Assembly (NCBI GenBank): GCA_010015745.1
Contig: ML978270.1
Span: forward strand, 36,287 to 100,286
DNA: 64,000 nt
Direction of reading: 5' to 3'
Source: Setomelanomma holmii
Taxonomy: Eukaryota; Ascomycota; Dothideomycetes; Pleosporales; Phaeosphaeriaceae
Shown in pieces: positions 42,092 through 53,114 of the stretch. Both the position numbers and the translations under genes were made by a program. Below the pieces are notes generated by a model. The model was not told the origin of the DNA and made no database searches. It saw nothing but the letters and a program-made list of their open reading frames with translations. How positions within the stretch are numbered: the first letter of the stretch is position 1; every line of letters starts with the position of its first letter.

Positions 42092-43309
42092 TCATGTCTT
42101 GCCAAACACAAACACGCCCTTTCCTTCCCGATATCCCTCCAATGTATCTTTGACTTTGGCAATCAACTCGTCCCCCTTGGTCTCCCACTCCCAGCTTATC
42201 TTATCGAACGGGGTGTCTCTAAACTCCCCGCTTCTATGCATGTCCAGTACATCCGCGACAGTGCGTTGTTTCTCCTCCGGCTCGCGCTCCGCCCACTTGC
42301 TAACCCAAAAGCCGTGGAAATGTATATCTTTGAATATCAACATGGACGCGGGGATGGTTAGCGGTTGTTTGCTCATCGCGCCGTACGTGACAAAGTGCGC
42401 ATTGCTCGAGAGCAATTTCGCCATTGCGGTCGCAGCCTTGCCATTCACACAATTCAGCGCAAGCTTAATCTTTGCCCGGCCATTTTCAGTCCAACTTTTG
42501 GCTTGGTCCTTGATACCCTGTGCCTGTAGCTCCGCATCTGTAATAACCACATCCGCACCTAGGTCTTTCAAATCTTGTTTCAACTTCTCCTCTGCGTTCT
42601 TATCATCCCGTCCACGAATGATGTTTATACTCCGATATCCCCACTTCTTGCCTAATTGGATAGCCGCTCTCCCCACGCCGGAATTCGCGCCGTTCTGAAT
42701 GAACCACTCTCCCTCCTTGAGCATGGAAAAGTCCCGGAGCATGCGGTACGCGGTGCACGGATTGATGCTGACGGTGCCTGCCTGGAGCGGCGTGATACCT
42801 TCTCGCATGGCATCGTCGAGCTTGACGACTTGGTCTGTTGTAGCGGCTGCGTGGGTCCGCCATGTCCCGAAGCCAGGGCCCTTCATGAATACCCAGTCGC
42901 CCTTTTTGTAGCCCTCGGACTTGACTTTGTCGCCGAGCGCAATGATTTCCGCGACGCCTTCGTTGCCGGCTACCGCGATGGGATTGGGGGTCCCGAGAGA
43001 GGTTGTGAAGGTGGGTTTGGAGGGGTATACGCCCTGGATTTGGTTGATGTCGGCGGGGTTGATGGGTGAGGCGAGGAAGCGGAGGGTCATGAGGTTGTTG
43101 TGTGGTGGGGAGATGGAGTGCGAGTGCAGGGAGAGGACGGCTGGTGGGTCGCCATATTCGGAGAATGTGAGGGCCTTGGCTTGCTCGTAGCCATAGGCGG
43201 AGATGTAGCGGCGTTGCGGGAGTTGCGGTATTGGTTGAGTTCTATGTGGGAGACGACGGAGGCATGGTCTTGATATGTTTGAAGCTGGAGAGAGGATTTT
43301 GTATGCCAT
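42092..43309 (-). CDS. ETR1: Mitochondrial 2-enoyl thioester (trans-2-enoyl-CoA/ACP) reductase
   Basis: A single exon of 405 aa. The N-terminus (ILSPASNISRPCLRRLPHR) is Arg/Ser-rich without acids, a good mitochondrial presequence. The zinc-free MDR fold follows: ASPINPADINQIQGVYPSKP, with the Tyr of the catalytic site, GNEGVAEIIALGDKV, KGDWVFMKGPGFGTWRTHA, and the NADPH-binding turn FIQNGANSGVGRAAIQLGKKWG. LALNCVNGKAATAMAKLL and the helical FHGFWVSKWAER complete it. Etr1/MECR carries out the last step of mitochondrial fatty-acid synthesis, needed for lipoic acid and respiration. It converges on NIC96 with 164 bp between stops. Confidence 0.94.
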   Translation of the reverse strand: MAYKILSPASNISRPCLRRLPHRTQPIPQLPQRRYISAYGYEQAKALTFSEYGDPPAVLSLHSHSISPPHNNLMTLRFLASPINPADINQIQGVYPSKPTFTTSLGTPNPIAVAGNEGVAEIIALGDKVKSEGYKKGDWVFMKGPGFGTWRTHAAATTDQVVKLDDAMREGITPLQAGTVSINPCTAYRMLRDFSMLKEGEWFIQNGANSGVGRAAIQLGKKWGYRSINIIRGRDDKNAEEKLKQDLKDLGADVVITDAELQAQGIKDQAKSWTENGRAKIKLALNCVNGKAATAMAKLLSSNAHFVTYGAMSKQPLTIPASMLIFKDIHFHGFWVSKWAEREPEEKQRTVADVLDMHRSGEFRDTPFDKISWEWETKGDELIAKVKDTLEGYREGKGVFVFGKT

Positions 43310-44698
43310 TGTGGCGTTCTGAGGGTGAAGGGAGCAACGTGATGTTGGTTAGACAAAGTTGATATGCTGCGCGATGTAATGTTTGGATTTGGAGCTGTGA
43401 CGCAATACCGAGGTTGATGGAGCATGACATTTTTGGTACTCATACTTTTTCTCTATACACTACTCCATCTTTCCTATCTTATCCCCGATATTGGAGTATA
43501 TCTGTTTATTCAATTCTCACGAGCTACTTACAAGATTAAACCATACCCATAAAACTCCAAGCACCAATAATAGACAACGTTCATATGAGCTACCACCGGT
43601 GGTACTGCGAAAGTACTCGCAAGCCGACATCGCCCTTCGAAGTCTGCGCACAGGTCTACCGAAGAACAAAATGCATTCAGCTGAACATGCAAACGATCCT
43701 CTTAGCTTTATGAGGCAGTTTCTGGAGTCACAGTCAATCCAGAGCGTCGGGGGTAAGTCGCGCAAAATTCGAATGACCAGCAGAAAAACTTTGCCGGCCT
43801 ATAACCCACGGCTCTGCGGTCGTTGAGACATCGCATCGCGTCAGGATCCCGCGCAAGAAACATCGCTTAGGGCCCGACGCTTTCTCTGATGTTGCTTCAG
43901 AAACTGCAGGAGAGCGCTTGTCGAGCATCGTATGCAGGGCTCAAGGCGCTATGCTCAACGTGGGACAGCAGCCAAGCTCGAGATCATACCACCAGCGTTG
44001 CGGTGTCCGTGTTGTGGTCTTGGAGCCTCGTGACAAGTCTTGTCCATCGAGATCAACTGAGTCGATTTCTGGAATCATTCGAGGGACCTTCAAAGCAGTG
44101 GAACCGAAATGCGATGGGGCGTGATGGTCGTGGACGCGATGCGCTCTGCCCCACCAATGCCGTGGGAGCTATTAGTCCCACGTCATGCCGCAGGCGATGG
44201 ATTGACTTTCTTTTGCTGCACCCGTGGAATCCTTATCGACTTTCTACCATACCATAGTATACGTAAATCTGTTCAGCCTAGTATATGAGCGCGATTTTGA
44301 CTCTTCAGAGCGCCGCACTTATCGTGAGACTAATAAAAGCCACTTGAGCTACCCCTCCATCTTCTTGCTCGCAGCTTCTTCGGTCGCATCTCAACAACAA
44401 ACTTAAGCTTGACCCACCCATGCTCCTCAGCTTGATAGCTCCACCTTGACCTCATACCTGACCCACCGCTACTTTGAAGTTGTTCAGCCCACACTGAAGC
44501 CTCTGTTCTTGACTACCTACAACCTACTCTACACGCCGCAAACAACCATCCGCCGAAGGCGACCACGCCGTCGACCACACCGCCGACCTCCAAGATACAG
44601 CCTTCAGTGAAGCCTGAAGCTATACATGTAATTTTGTGGCCTTCAATTGCCCTGCACAAAAGTTGTTGAACCCATACTTCCCACCTCAACACGCAAAT
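43310..44698. other. Divergent upstream region of ETR1 and PFK1
   Basis: Nearly 1.4 kb. Apart from the doubtful frames at 43491-44124 it holds pyrimidine-rich leader-like sequence from 44340 to 44700, typical of highly expressed fungal glycolytic genes. No repeats seen. Confidence 0.4.
43491..44124 (+). CDS. Possible small gene upstream of PFK1 (uncertain)
   Basis: Two consecutive plus-strand open frames look more protein-like than usual noise. The first is 43491-43826 (111 codons; DPLSFMRQFLESQSIQSVGG). The second is in another frame, about 43777-44124 (RIPRKKHRLGPDAFSDVAS, VRVVVLEPRDKSCPSRS). A GTAAGT donor sits at the end of the convincing part of the first frame, but the only acceptor that joins the frames in phase gives a 28-bp intron, too short to be credible. 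This may be a decayed or lineage-specific gene, or part of the long PFK1 upstream region. I do not recognise any family. Confidence 0.18.
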
Positions 44699-47141
44699 AT
44701 GGCGCCTACCGAAGTACCACCACCCCTCGAGGGCAAGAAGCGAAGAATTGGAGTGATGACCAGTGGAGGAGACGCGCCTGGCATGAATGGAGCAGTAAGA
44801 GCGGTAGTTCGCATGGCTATCCACAACAACTGCGAGGCATACGCTATATATGAGGGCTACGACGGCCTGGTCAAAGGAGGAGATATGATCAAGGAGATGA
44901 ATTGGGAGGACGTGAGAGGGTTCCTATCAGAAGGAGGCACTCTGATCGGCACAGCGCGGTGTATGGAGTTTATGCAACGCGACGGTCGCCGGACAGCCGC
45001 GAAGAACATGATCATCAAGGGCATCGATGCGCTCATTATCTGCGGTGGTGACGGCTCCCTCACAGGTGCCGACAAGTTCCGCGCAGAATGGCCAGAGCTG
45101 TTGAAAGAGCTGGTCGAGAGGAAGGAGCTCACAGGGGAACAGATTGAGCCATTCAGACACCTCAACATCGTTGGCTTGGTCGGTTCAATCGACAACGATC
45201 TGTCTATGACTGATGCGACTATTGGCTGCTACACATCGCTCGGCCGTATTTGCGAGGCAATCGATTCAGTCGACACCACCGCCGTCAGCCATCAACGCGC
45301 GTTCGTTATCGAGGTGATGGGCAGACACTGCGGTTGGCTGGCACTCAGCTCTGGAGTCGCAACCGGAGCAGACTTTGTATTTACTCCTGAGAACCCCCCG
45401 CACGAAGGCTGGCAAGCGGAAATGTGCCGACAGATCAAGAAGCACAGAGGCCTGGGCAAGCGCAAGACAATCGTGGTCGTCGCCGAAGGTGCCATTGATC
45501 GCCAATTGAACAAGATCACATCACAACAAGTTAAAGACATTCTCTCGAATGAGGCGGGCCTAGACACTCGTATTACGACGTTGGGCCACGTTCAAAGAGG
45601 TGGCACACCCTGCGCGTACGATCGTATGCTGTCAACCCTTCAGGGTGCCGAGGCCGTCAAGGCAGTTCTCGAGGCGACACCAGAAAAGCCCAGTCCAGTC
45701 ATTTGTATGCAAGAGAACAAGATTGTTCGACGACCTCTTCTGGAGGCGGTAGCACAGACGAAGGAGGTTGCAGTTGCTATCGGCAACAAGGACTTCCAGA
45801 AGGCGATGCAGCTACGTGATACAGAGTTCGAGGAGCAGTACAAGTCATACCAGATCACAACAGCAGCAGATCAACCAGAACTGCTCCTGCCAGAGAGCAA
45901 GAGATTGCGGATTGGTATAATCCACGTAGGCGCTCCTGCGGGTGGCATGAATGCAGCGACCCGAGCAGCCGTCGCGTACTGCATTGCTCGAGGTCACACC
46001 CCGATTGCGCTCCACAATGGTTTCCCAGGCATAATACGCCACCACTCCGATAAGCCTCTTGGTGCTGTCCGCGAGATCAAATGGATCGATGCCGAGACAT
46101 GGGCTTCGAAGGGCGGATCTGAGATCGGAACCAACCGCGGTCTGCCCAGCGAGGATTTGGAGACTGTTGCCTTCGTCTTCCGCACATACAACATCCAATC
46201 GTTGTTCGTCGTGGGTGGCTTCGAGGCTTTCACAGCTGTGTCTGAGCTGCGCAAGTCGAGGGAGTACTACAAGTCCTTCAAGATTCCAATGGTACGTTAC
46301 TCTGAGTTGAGGCTAATAATGACTCCTGTAGCACTTCGCGCATTTTTATTGAGAACAACATACTGACGACGCTTAGGTTGTTATCCCAGCCACCATCTCA
46401 AACAACGTCCCGGGTACCGAATACTCAATTGGCTCTGATACCTGCCTGAATGCGCTCATCCAGTACTGCGACGCCTGTCGCCAGTCAGCGTCGGCATCTC
46501 GTCGCCGAGTGTTCGTCATCGAGACACAAGGTGGTGAATCTGGTTACATTGCAACCGTTGCTGGCTTATCTATTGGAGCACTGGCAGTCTATACCCCGGA
46601 GCAAGGCATCAACATCAAAATGCTAGACCGCGATATCGACCACCTGCGAGACGTATTCATGCAGGACAAGGGCCACTCACGATCGGGCAAGGTGATACTG
46701 GTCAATGAGAAAGCGTCAAAGACCTATTCTGTGCAGATCATCGCCCAGATGATTGCAGAAGCCGGCAAGGGCAAGTTCGAGTCCCGCCACGGTGTGCCCG
46801 GCCACTTCCAGCAAGGCACAACTCCATCGCCAATGGACCGCGTGCGAGCAGTAAGGTTCGCTACCAAGGCGATGCAGCACATCGAAACCTACGCCGGGCT
46901 GGACCCAGACGAGATTGACGACGACCCATTGTCGGTGAGCGTCATTGGTATCAAGGGCTCGAAGCTACTCTTCTCCCCGATGGAACAAGTAGAAAAGAAG
47001 GAGACCGAGTGGCACCGTCGCCGACCGAAGCACGAGTTCTGGATGGCTCTTAAGGAGACAGTGGATACGCTTAGTGGCAGACCTCAGGCCCCGTCGAATC
47101 CACAAGATATTGATACCTTGGCTGGTCGACCAAAGCAGTAG
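44699..47141 (+). CDS. PFK1: ATP-dependent 6-phosphofructokinase
   Basis: Exons 44699-46291 and 46377-47141 with an 85-bp intron (GTACGT...ACTGAC...TTAG) give 785 aa, the size of the duplicated eukaryotic enzyme. The N-terminal catalytic half has the ATP-binding TSGGDAPGMNGAVRAVV, IICGGDGSLTGAD, GLVGSIDNDLSMTDATIG (catalytic Asp), EVMGRHCGWLAL and GHVQRGGTPCAYDR. The regulatory half has IGIIHVGAPAGGMNAATRA, FVVGGFEAFTAV, IPATISNNVPGTEYSIGSDT and IETQGGESGYIATVAGL; its catalytic residues are changed, as expected for the allosteric effector-binding half. It phosphorylates fructose-6-P to fructose-1,6-bisphosphate, the committed step of glycolysis. The ATG at 44699 follows an A-rich context (caaatATGgc); the upstream extension of the frame starts with GTG and is leader. 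Confidence 0.97.
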
Positions 47142-47263
47142 GTCTGCGGGGCCCGACTTTAGAGGGTCATAGGTGTCGCGAAGGCATTCAGGCTGCTACA
47201 TCATCTGCTTACAAACACGGCGTCGATGGCATATAGCCCAGACGATCAGTGTAAATTCATGTT

Positions 47264-48557
47264 CTACTCCTCCTGGTACATACTCAAATTCTGATCATTC
47301 CAATTCAAAAACTTGCCATTCAGCCCCTTGACCTGCTCCCTCTGCGCAACCGCTATTTTCGCAATAACATGCCCAGGCTGCTCCGGCCTCAACAACCCTC
47401 CCTCTTTCTTAAGCCCGGCAAACTTGACGCGATCCTTCTCGCTCATGGACTCGTGATGCACTTCGCGTATCTCGCGCTGCATCTCCGTGTCTACGACGCC
47501 CGGGCGGATGGAGATGGTGCTTACGTCTGGCTCTTCGACGCTGAGAGTCTGGGCGAGGTGGTTTAGTACGGCTTTGCCGGCGCCGTAGGCGCCCCAGCCT
47601 TGGTAGGCGGACAGTGCGGCGCCAGAGGAGGTTAGGATGATGCGGCCGTGGGAGGCGCGCAGGGAGAGGAGGGAGGCTTGGATCTGTGGTGTTTTAGCGG
47701 ACCATGTTTCTAGAGATGTGAGATTTTGTTAAGATTGTGTTGTGTGGCTGATTTTCCTGCTCTTTGGGAACGACATTCTAGGGAATGGGATCGGAAGTGA
47801 TGTGAAGATATGCAGCCTCCATCGAACCTTGCCCTGACACGGATGTCAAGACGCCAGTAAGTGCAATTGATAAGCAAAATGACCGGGCACTAAAGAAACA
47901 TGTGCACTTACTAAACCAACAGCACTAAAGACATTAACATCAAACGCCTTCCTCCACTCCTCCACACTACTATCGCCAATCTTCTTCACAGGGTCTAAGG
48001 TCCCATGGTTCACAATCAAACCATCTAATCGGCCCCATCTGTCTTTACGTTGATATACGACATCAGTGCATGTCTCACATGCGATTCATACATTGACATT
48101 ACATACCATTCGCCAACTCGACAGCTTTCTTCGCCAACGAGAAGTCCGCGAGATCGCCGGCGAGCACTTCGACGCGCTCGGAGCCGTATTGGTAGTGTAG
48201 TTGGTCGAGGGCCGAGTGTGTGCGGGAAATGAGGATGAGCTTGTGCGAGTGCGAGAGGAGGTGGTGGGCTATGGCGAGGCCGATGCCTGGATTGGAGTGT
48301 TAGTTTGAGCTGGATTTGATTGGGGGAGGGTTATTTAGGAAATAAAAGTTGACGTGGTGGGTTGTTCGAGGGTTTGTGTATGGTATGTATAGGTTGAATG
48401 CACGTGCTTTGCGTGATGGATAGAGAATGTATGCTTTGGTGGGGTATGGGGACGTGAGGTATAGCTTGTGAGAAAGACGAGGATTTTACGAAATATTTGT
48501 TGTGTTACCTCTTGACGCACCAGTGAGTATTATCACCATCTCTTTTGATTCGCTCAT
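47264..48557 (-). CDS. Short-chain dehydrogenase/reductase (IRC24/benzil reductase-like)
   Basis: Four exons, 48557-48509, 48286-48107, 48042-47912 and 47683-47264 (introns of 222, 64 and 228 bp), give 259 aa, the standard SDR length. Splicing rebuilds the cofactor-binding ILTGASRGIGLAIAHHLL, then LILISRTHSALDQL, the DGLIVNHG segment (NNAG equivalent), RIILTSSGAALSAY with the catalytic Ser, and the YGAGK (YxxxK) active site. ISIRPGVVDTEMQREIREVHH follows. For the last intron I chose the CACAG acceptor that joins FSAVGL to IQASLLSL; an earlier TCTAG acceptor would read out of phase. Cofactor probably NADP. Related fungal proteins reduce diketones or carbonyl metabolites; the actual substrate is unknown. 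Confidence 0.88.
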
Positions 48558-48877
48558 GGTGGCTTGTGTTCTTGTGTAAGATTAGTAGAGCGGGAAGAAT
48601 GAGGATTGGTTGACATGTATGGGTAGAAGCGAGATGCGTCATATTAGTCAGCCTTGAGTATGACGGAACCACTCCACCAACCAGCAAAGTATTCATGGAT
48701 AGGAAGTACAAGATATGCAGAGCTTATGAAGAATGACTTGCGAAGGTAGACAAAAGCAAAGGAGGTATCTCAAATCCATTCCATCCCAACCTAGACCGCA
48801 ACCAGACTCCAACAACCAACAACCCAACTCCTTCGTGACAGTCATTTGTACAGCATTAACATGCGCGGGAGGAGACT
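48558..48877. other. Intergenic region between the SDR gene and NDC80
   Basis: 320 bp between the SDR start and the NDC80 stop, both leftward genes. No supported gene or repeat. Confidence 0.4.
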
Positions 48878-51269
48878 CTATGACTCCTCCATGTGCTCTT
48901 CATCGTCGCTCTGAGCAAGTAGATCTTGCTCTTCGCAGCTGCGCTCGACCTCATCGGCGATGAACTGCTCGTAGTCCTCGAGATTCTTCTGGACGTGCAG
49001 CTTGAAGCGCACGATGTCATCGAGCATCCGCTCAATCTCGGTGTGAAGCTCTTCACGGAGCGAGTTTGCACGGAGTTGCAGTTGCTCGTATCTGGCTTAG
49101 GTTAGCCATTATTATTAGAGATCGGGAAGTCGACCTACTCGATGTTGACCGCCATCTCGCGTTGCACCATGAGCTGGACTGACTCGCCCAGGCCACTTCG
49201 CATACGCCCTAGTTCTTTCTCCATACGCTCGATCTGCGCATCGGACTGCGACTTCTGAGTATTGGTGATCTCACGCAGCTTCTCAAGCTCCTCTTCTGCT
49301 TGAGCGACACGATGACCAAGCGCTTCTACCTCAGCCTGCTTATCGTCCATAGCCTCCTTGATCTTGTCGAGCAGATCGTGGTTGTTCATGTCAGCTTCTA
49401 GGGCTGCATTCCTTCGCTCGGCAATCTCTTTGCGTAGTGTCAAGATGTTGGTCTTGACGGTTCCTCGGAGATCAAGGTTGAGCAGATGGTGCGGCGAGTA
49501 GCCTGTGCCTGAGTCGTGTAGAAGTCTATCTGAAGAGTCCTGTGCTGGGGTTCCCATTTGAGAGCCAGCAAAGTTGGGACCCTCAGTCACCGTCAAGATC
49601 AGCTCGTAGTCTTGCCCCTTGGCGTTGACCGCTGTGTTCGGGATGACACCAATTTGGTAGCCGAGATTGTTGTATCGCTCAATGGTTTGTTCGAGCTCAT
49701 CCAGTTTGCGAGATGCCGCGAGCTCCTTTTCTGCGACACGCTTCTTAGATTCTTCGAGTCGTGCCGAAGTGGCTTGCTGAGCGGTATCAAGGCGGTCCTT
49801 CTCGTTTGCCATGCGGTCGATATCCGCAATGGTCATGCCTCGGCCGTCAATGATAGCTTGAAGCTCTTGCTGCTCCTTCTCTGAAGCTTCTAGCTCGGCC
49901 TCGATCTCTTCGATAGACTTCTCAAGGAATTGACTTCGGTCGTTGTACTTCTTGACCTTTGCGTCCATAGAGTTGTTGTAGTTTTCAAACTTGACGCGGT
50001 CCTCTTCAAGTATGCGAATCTGCTCCTCCAGTTTCTGGATCCTTGGGCCTGACTTGCCGAGCTCCTCGATCTGGTCTTGCAGATACTTGTGTTCAGCCTC
50101 CAGTAGCTTGACTTGCTCGTGATGTTGCGCGTTGGCTGCATCAAACTTGGTGGCCATGGCATTCACATGAGGCTGTATCAGTCGTGCCTGCGCCTCCTGA
50201 TCATTTTCGTCTTCTTCGCCATCCTCTGCTGATAACCATGTGCTGTAAGCGTCCGAAAGGAAGTCGAAGATGATGCGATCACCCGAAACGTCGTATCCAG
50301 CTTCGAAGCATGCATCGTCGTATGTGCCAGATTCGTATGCTTGCATTAGTCGCGCAAGCTGCATCATCCAGTGTAGAAGGCCGAGGAAGGTCGACCAGTT
50401 GTTGCCACCAACAGCGGCAATTTGCGACTTCATGATTGACTTTTCGAAGGGATATCGCATCTGCTTGAGCAGAATTGGGACTTCCTGGTCAATCGACTTC
50501 TGGAAGCGGTAGCTGGGGTCGATGCGATTGTAGAGCCACTGGAACATGCAATTGAAGTCTTTCTGTGTTGGCGATGTCATGGCCTTGTTCGAAAGCACGT
50601 GCTTCGACTCCATCTCGAAGTTGTTGTGTGTAAGATACTCAAGCAGTTCCTGAGCCATGTGCGAGCGCGTCGCAGAGTCCTTTAGCCGTCGTGGATCAGC
50701 TGGGGGTGCTGCAGCCATAGGTTGTTGTTGAAAGAAAGACTGCTTGATGCCAGTCGAGCCGGAGCCATGTGAAGTACGCGATTTGAAGACGCTGCTTCTT
50801 CGCTGTGCGCTCTGCTCAAAGTTGGGCGCAGACGATAGCGGCGCTGGTGTTTGAAAAACCGATGCGCCTGGCGCAAAGCTCTTCCTCCCACTGCTTGCGC
50901 CAAAGACATTGCTTGTAGAGTTGCGATGCACAGACTGAAACCCTTCGGCGAGATTCGTACCGGACGACGAGCGCTGGAAGATGGGCTGGCTTGGGCGACT
51001 TGGCGCGAGCGACATTCTGGAGCCGGACTGAGAGCGCGCGTGGTTTGGAGGGAATTGGTTTGAGGCTTGTTGCATGTTGGATATCGAGCTCGCGCGCTTC
51101 ATAGCGGAGGAAGGCATTGGAATCGCAGAGAGGTTGTTGTTTACGGGACCCAAAGTCTGCGCAGTGTCAGTGTACGCTTCGAGTCGGTGCGATGGGACAA
51201 GAAGTCACGCAGCACCAAACTTACCTCGCGTGGTCGGCGCACCGAAAACATGCCCGACTCCTGGGCCAT
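48878..51269 (-). CDS. NDC80: Kinetochore protein NDC80 (HEC1)
   Basis: Three exons, 51269-51225, 51156-49139 and 49091-48878 (introns of 68 and 47 bp), give 758 aa. The short first exon encodes MAQESGMFSVRRPRE, spliced to TLGPVNNN. Residues ~20-145 form a basic Ser/Pro/Gln-rich tail that contacts microtubules and is a target of Aurora kinase. The calponin-homology domain covers ~150-320 (MAQELLEYLTHNNFEMESKH, FNCMFQWLYNRIDPSYRFQKSIDQEVPILLKQMRYPF, NNWSTFLGLLHWMMQLA). A long coiled coil follows with the usual break around YQIGVIPNTAVNAKGQDYEL. The third exon adds the C-terminal tetramerisation helix (YEQLQLRANSLREELHTEIERML). The Ndc80 complex attaches kinetochores to spindle microtubules. 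Confidence 0.96.
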
Positions 51270-51942
51270 AGTATTTTATGTTGTCGCGATAATGCTGGGG
51301 AAGTAATTCTGTTGTTCCAAATGTTGATGTTCAAAGCTTGCGATAGGCGGTAGGGGTGTGTTGATGCGCCCGCTGCGGCGTGTTTGTTGTTGTGGGCAGG
51401 GTTCTTTCACACTAGTCTCATAGCAACGCGCTGAACATGCCCATACCCACCTGGGCACGCTTATTGGCTGCACCACGTGTGTCCAAGACAGCGTTGTTGA
51501 CCATGTGTGTGGGGCTGGAGAAATCGCACGCCGACTTTGGAAAAGGTTATGGGAAGTGACGTGGGAGAAGTGTTTCTGACCAAGGAGACGATTATTTTGG
51601 ATATGTCACGGCAATGATAAGAATGCCTAATTATGCACAAAGAAGTGGACGCTTGCCAGCTTCGTGTGCAAGTAAGACGTCGAGAACATACCGCCTCTCT
51701 TGCTCTTGAGCCCAAGCCAGATCATCAGCCTCGTGTCCTCTTGATAAAGTTACACTGCGACCACCGCACGTCCACCGCTCTTCTGCTGGGGTATCGTGTG
51801 CAATGCAAGCCAAATGAAATATCCACAATCTTATAACTCCAACCCATTTGTCCAGAAACGAAGAATCGACCAGTGTCGTAAAGTCAAGGTCCGTTAGAAA
51901 TGCATCATGAATCCGCCCGTCCACATTCTGTGCTGGAACATT
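51270..51942. other. Intergenic region upstream of NDC80
   Basis: 673 bp holding the NDC80 promoter and the 3' flank of the next leftward gene. Frames here are short and overlap on both strands; none is supported. Confidence 0.4.
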
Positions 51943-52560
51943 TTACTTTATGTTTTTGAACATGTCGTCGCCGCCCAAGCTCAGCGCGTCTTCGCTAACA
52001 CCGAACGACTTGAGTTCGGGGAGGGCCGGCGGCGGCGGACCCTTCTTTTTCGTCGGCTGTACGGGTTGCGACACAGTACGAGCGCTCGACGACGGCCTGG
52101 CGACCTCTGACCCCTCAGGCACTGTCCCAACGGTCTTCTTCTTGCCAAACCAGCTACTGCTCTTCCTCCTTGTCAACGTAGGCGCCTGGCTGTTGATGGT
52201 TGCCGGCGATCCCGGCCTGTCAGACTTCAGGCTATCTGAGGACGAAAGCGTGCGGAGACCTAGAAATTTGCGCACAGACGAAGGCCGTCTTTGTGGACTC
52301 GTCGGCGACAGTGTGCTACTTGCGGCATCGCTTGTACGGCTGTGGTGCAAGTGGTCTTCCCCAGGTTGTGCCGTGCCGTTTGTATTCTGCGGAAAGCCAG
52401 GAGATTTTGGAGTCGGATGCGACGAAAGAGGTCCCTTGCCGGGTGTAGGCGGACGAGGTGTCTCTGGCGGAGAATCGAGCGGAGCAGGGATCGGAGTGCC
52501 CTCTGTTAGAGAGAGATTGATGGGTGTGAGCGTCAGCGGTTTGTATTTGCCAATCGCCAT
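51943..52560 (-). CDS. Small Ser/Pro-rich protein, uncharacterised
   Basis: From the ATG at 52560 one exon encodes 205 aa (the frame runs open upstream to 52860, but the upstream residues look like leader). The start MAIGKYKPLTLTPINLSL and the end LPELKSFGVSEDALSLGGDDMFKNIK look well constrained. Between them is a Ser/Thr/Pro-rich disordered region with basic patches (RRPSSVRKFLGLRTL, TLTRRKSSSWFGKKK) and a proline run (KKKGPPPPALPEL). The RRxS-type sites suggest kinase targets. There is no signal peptide, membrane segment or catalytic motif. I believe similar conserved-ends proteins occur in other Pezizomycotina, but I cannot name a function. Confidence 0.75.
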   Translation of the reverse strand: MAIGKYKPLTLTPINLSLTEGTPIPAPLDSPPETPRPPTPGKGPLSSHPTPKSPGFPQNTNGTAQPGEDHLHHSRTSDAASSTLSPTSPQRRPSSVRKFLGLRTLSSSDSLKSDRPGSPATINSQAPTLTRRKSSSWFGKKKTVGTVPEGSEVARPSSSARTVSQPVQPTKKKGPPPPALPELKSFGVSEDALSLGGDDMFKNIK

Positions 52561-53114
52561 GATGAAGTCGCTGAAAGTGCTTTGTATGCGCACTGATGGT
52601 GTGAGGTCAATTGAGTCTGCACAGAGTTGAGCAAGGATCGCGCAATGTGTGGCAGCGATTGGAGAAGGACTGCAAAAGCCGCAGATGGGTGGAGGCTCAG
52701 GAGGTGCTCTAGAAGCGGAGGAGGTTCGACAAGGTTGACGAGTAAAGCAGGGATCACTGGTCTGCGGATGCGGCGGTCGACGTTGGCGGCACAGCGGGAA
52801 CCCACCAACAGCAGCGGGCGAGACAGAAAGAGGAATATATGGTTGCCACAACAAACACACGGGTGCCGCGGGAGTGCTGCGAGTGATTCTTAACTTCTCA
52901 CTTCTCTATGCCCAAGACCACGCTTCTAGCCCTGCTCCAAATCAGGAAGCCGCGGGCCATTGCGAGTCAGGGTCAAGGGTCACGGCAATTTGTGCCAAAT
53001 GCGAAATGTAACGCGCCATATCTTCATGGCTGGCTACAGTACGAGAAGTCGCGTCAAATCTCGGCGCGTGGAAGTAAATGCTGATGCTTCTTCAATGCCA
53101 GCCTCAAGCTATGA
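52561..53114. other. Intergenic region between the small protein gene and ISN1
   Basis: 554 bp with the promoter of the leftward small-protein gene and the 3' flank of ISN1. Nothing further is supported. Confidence 0.4.
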
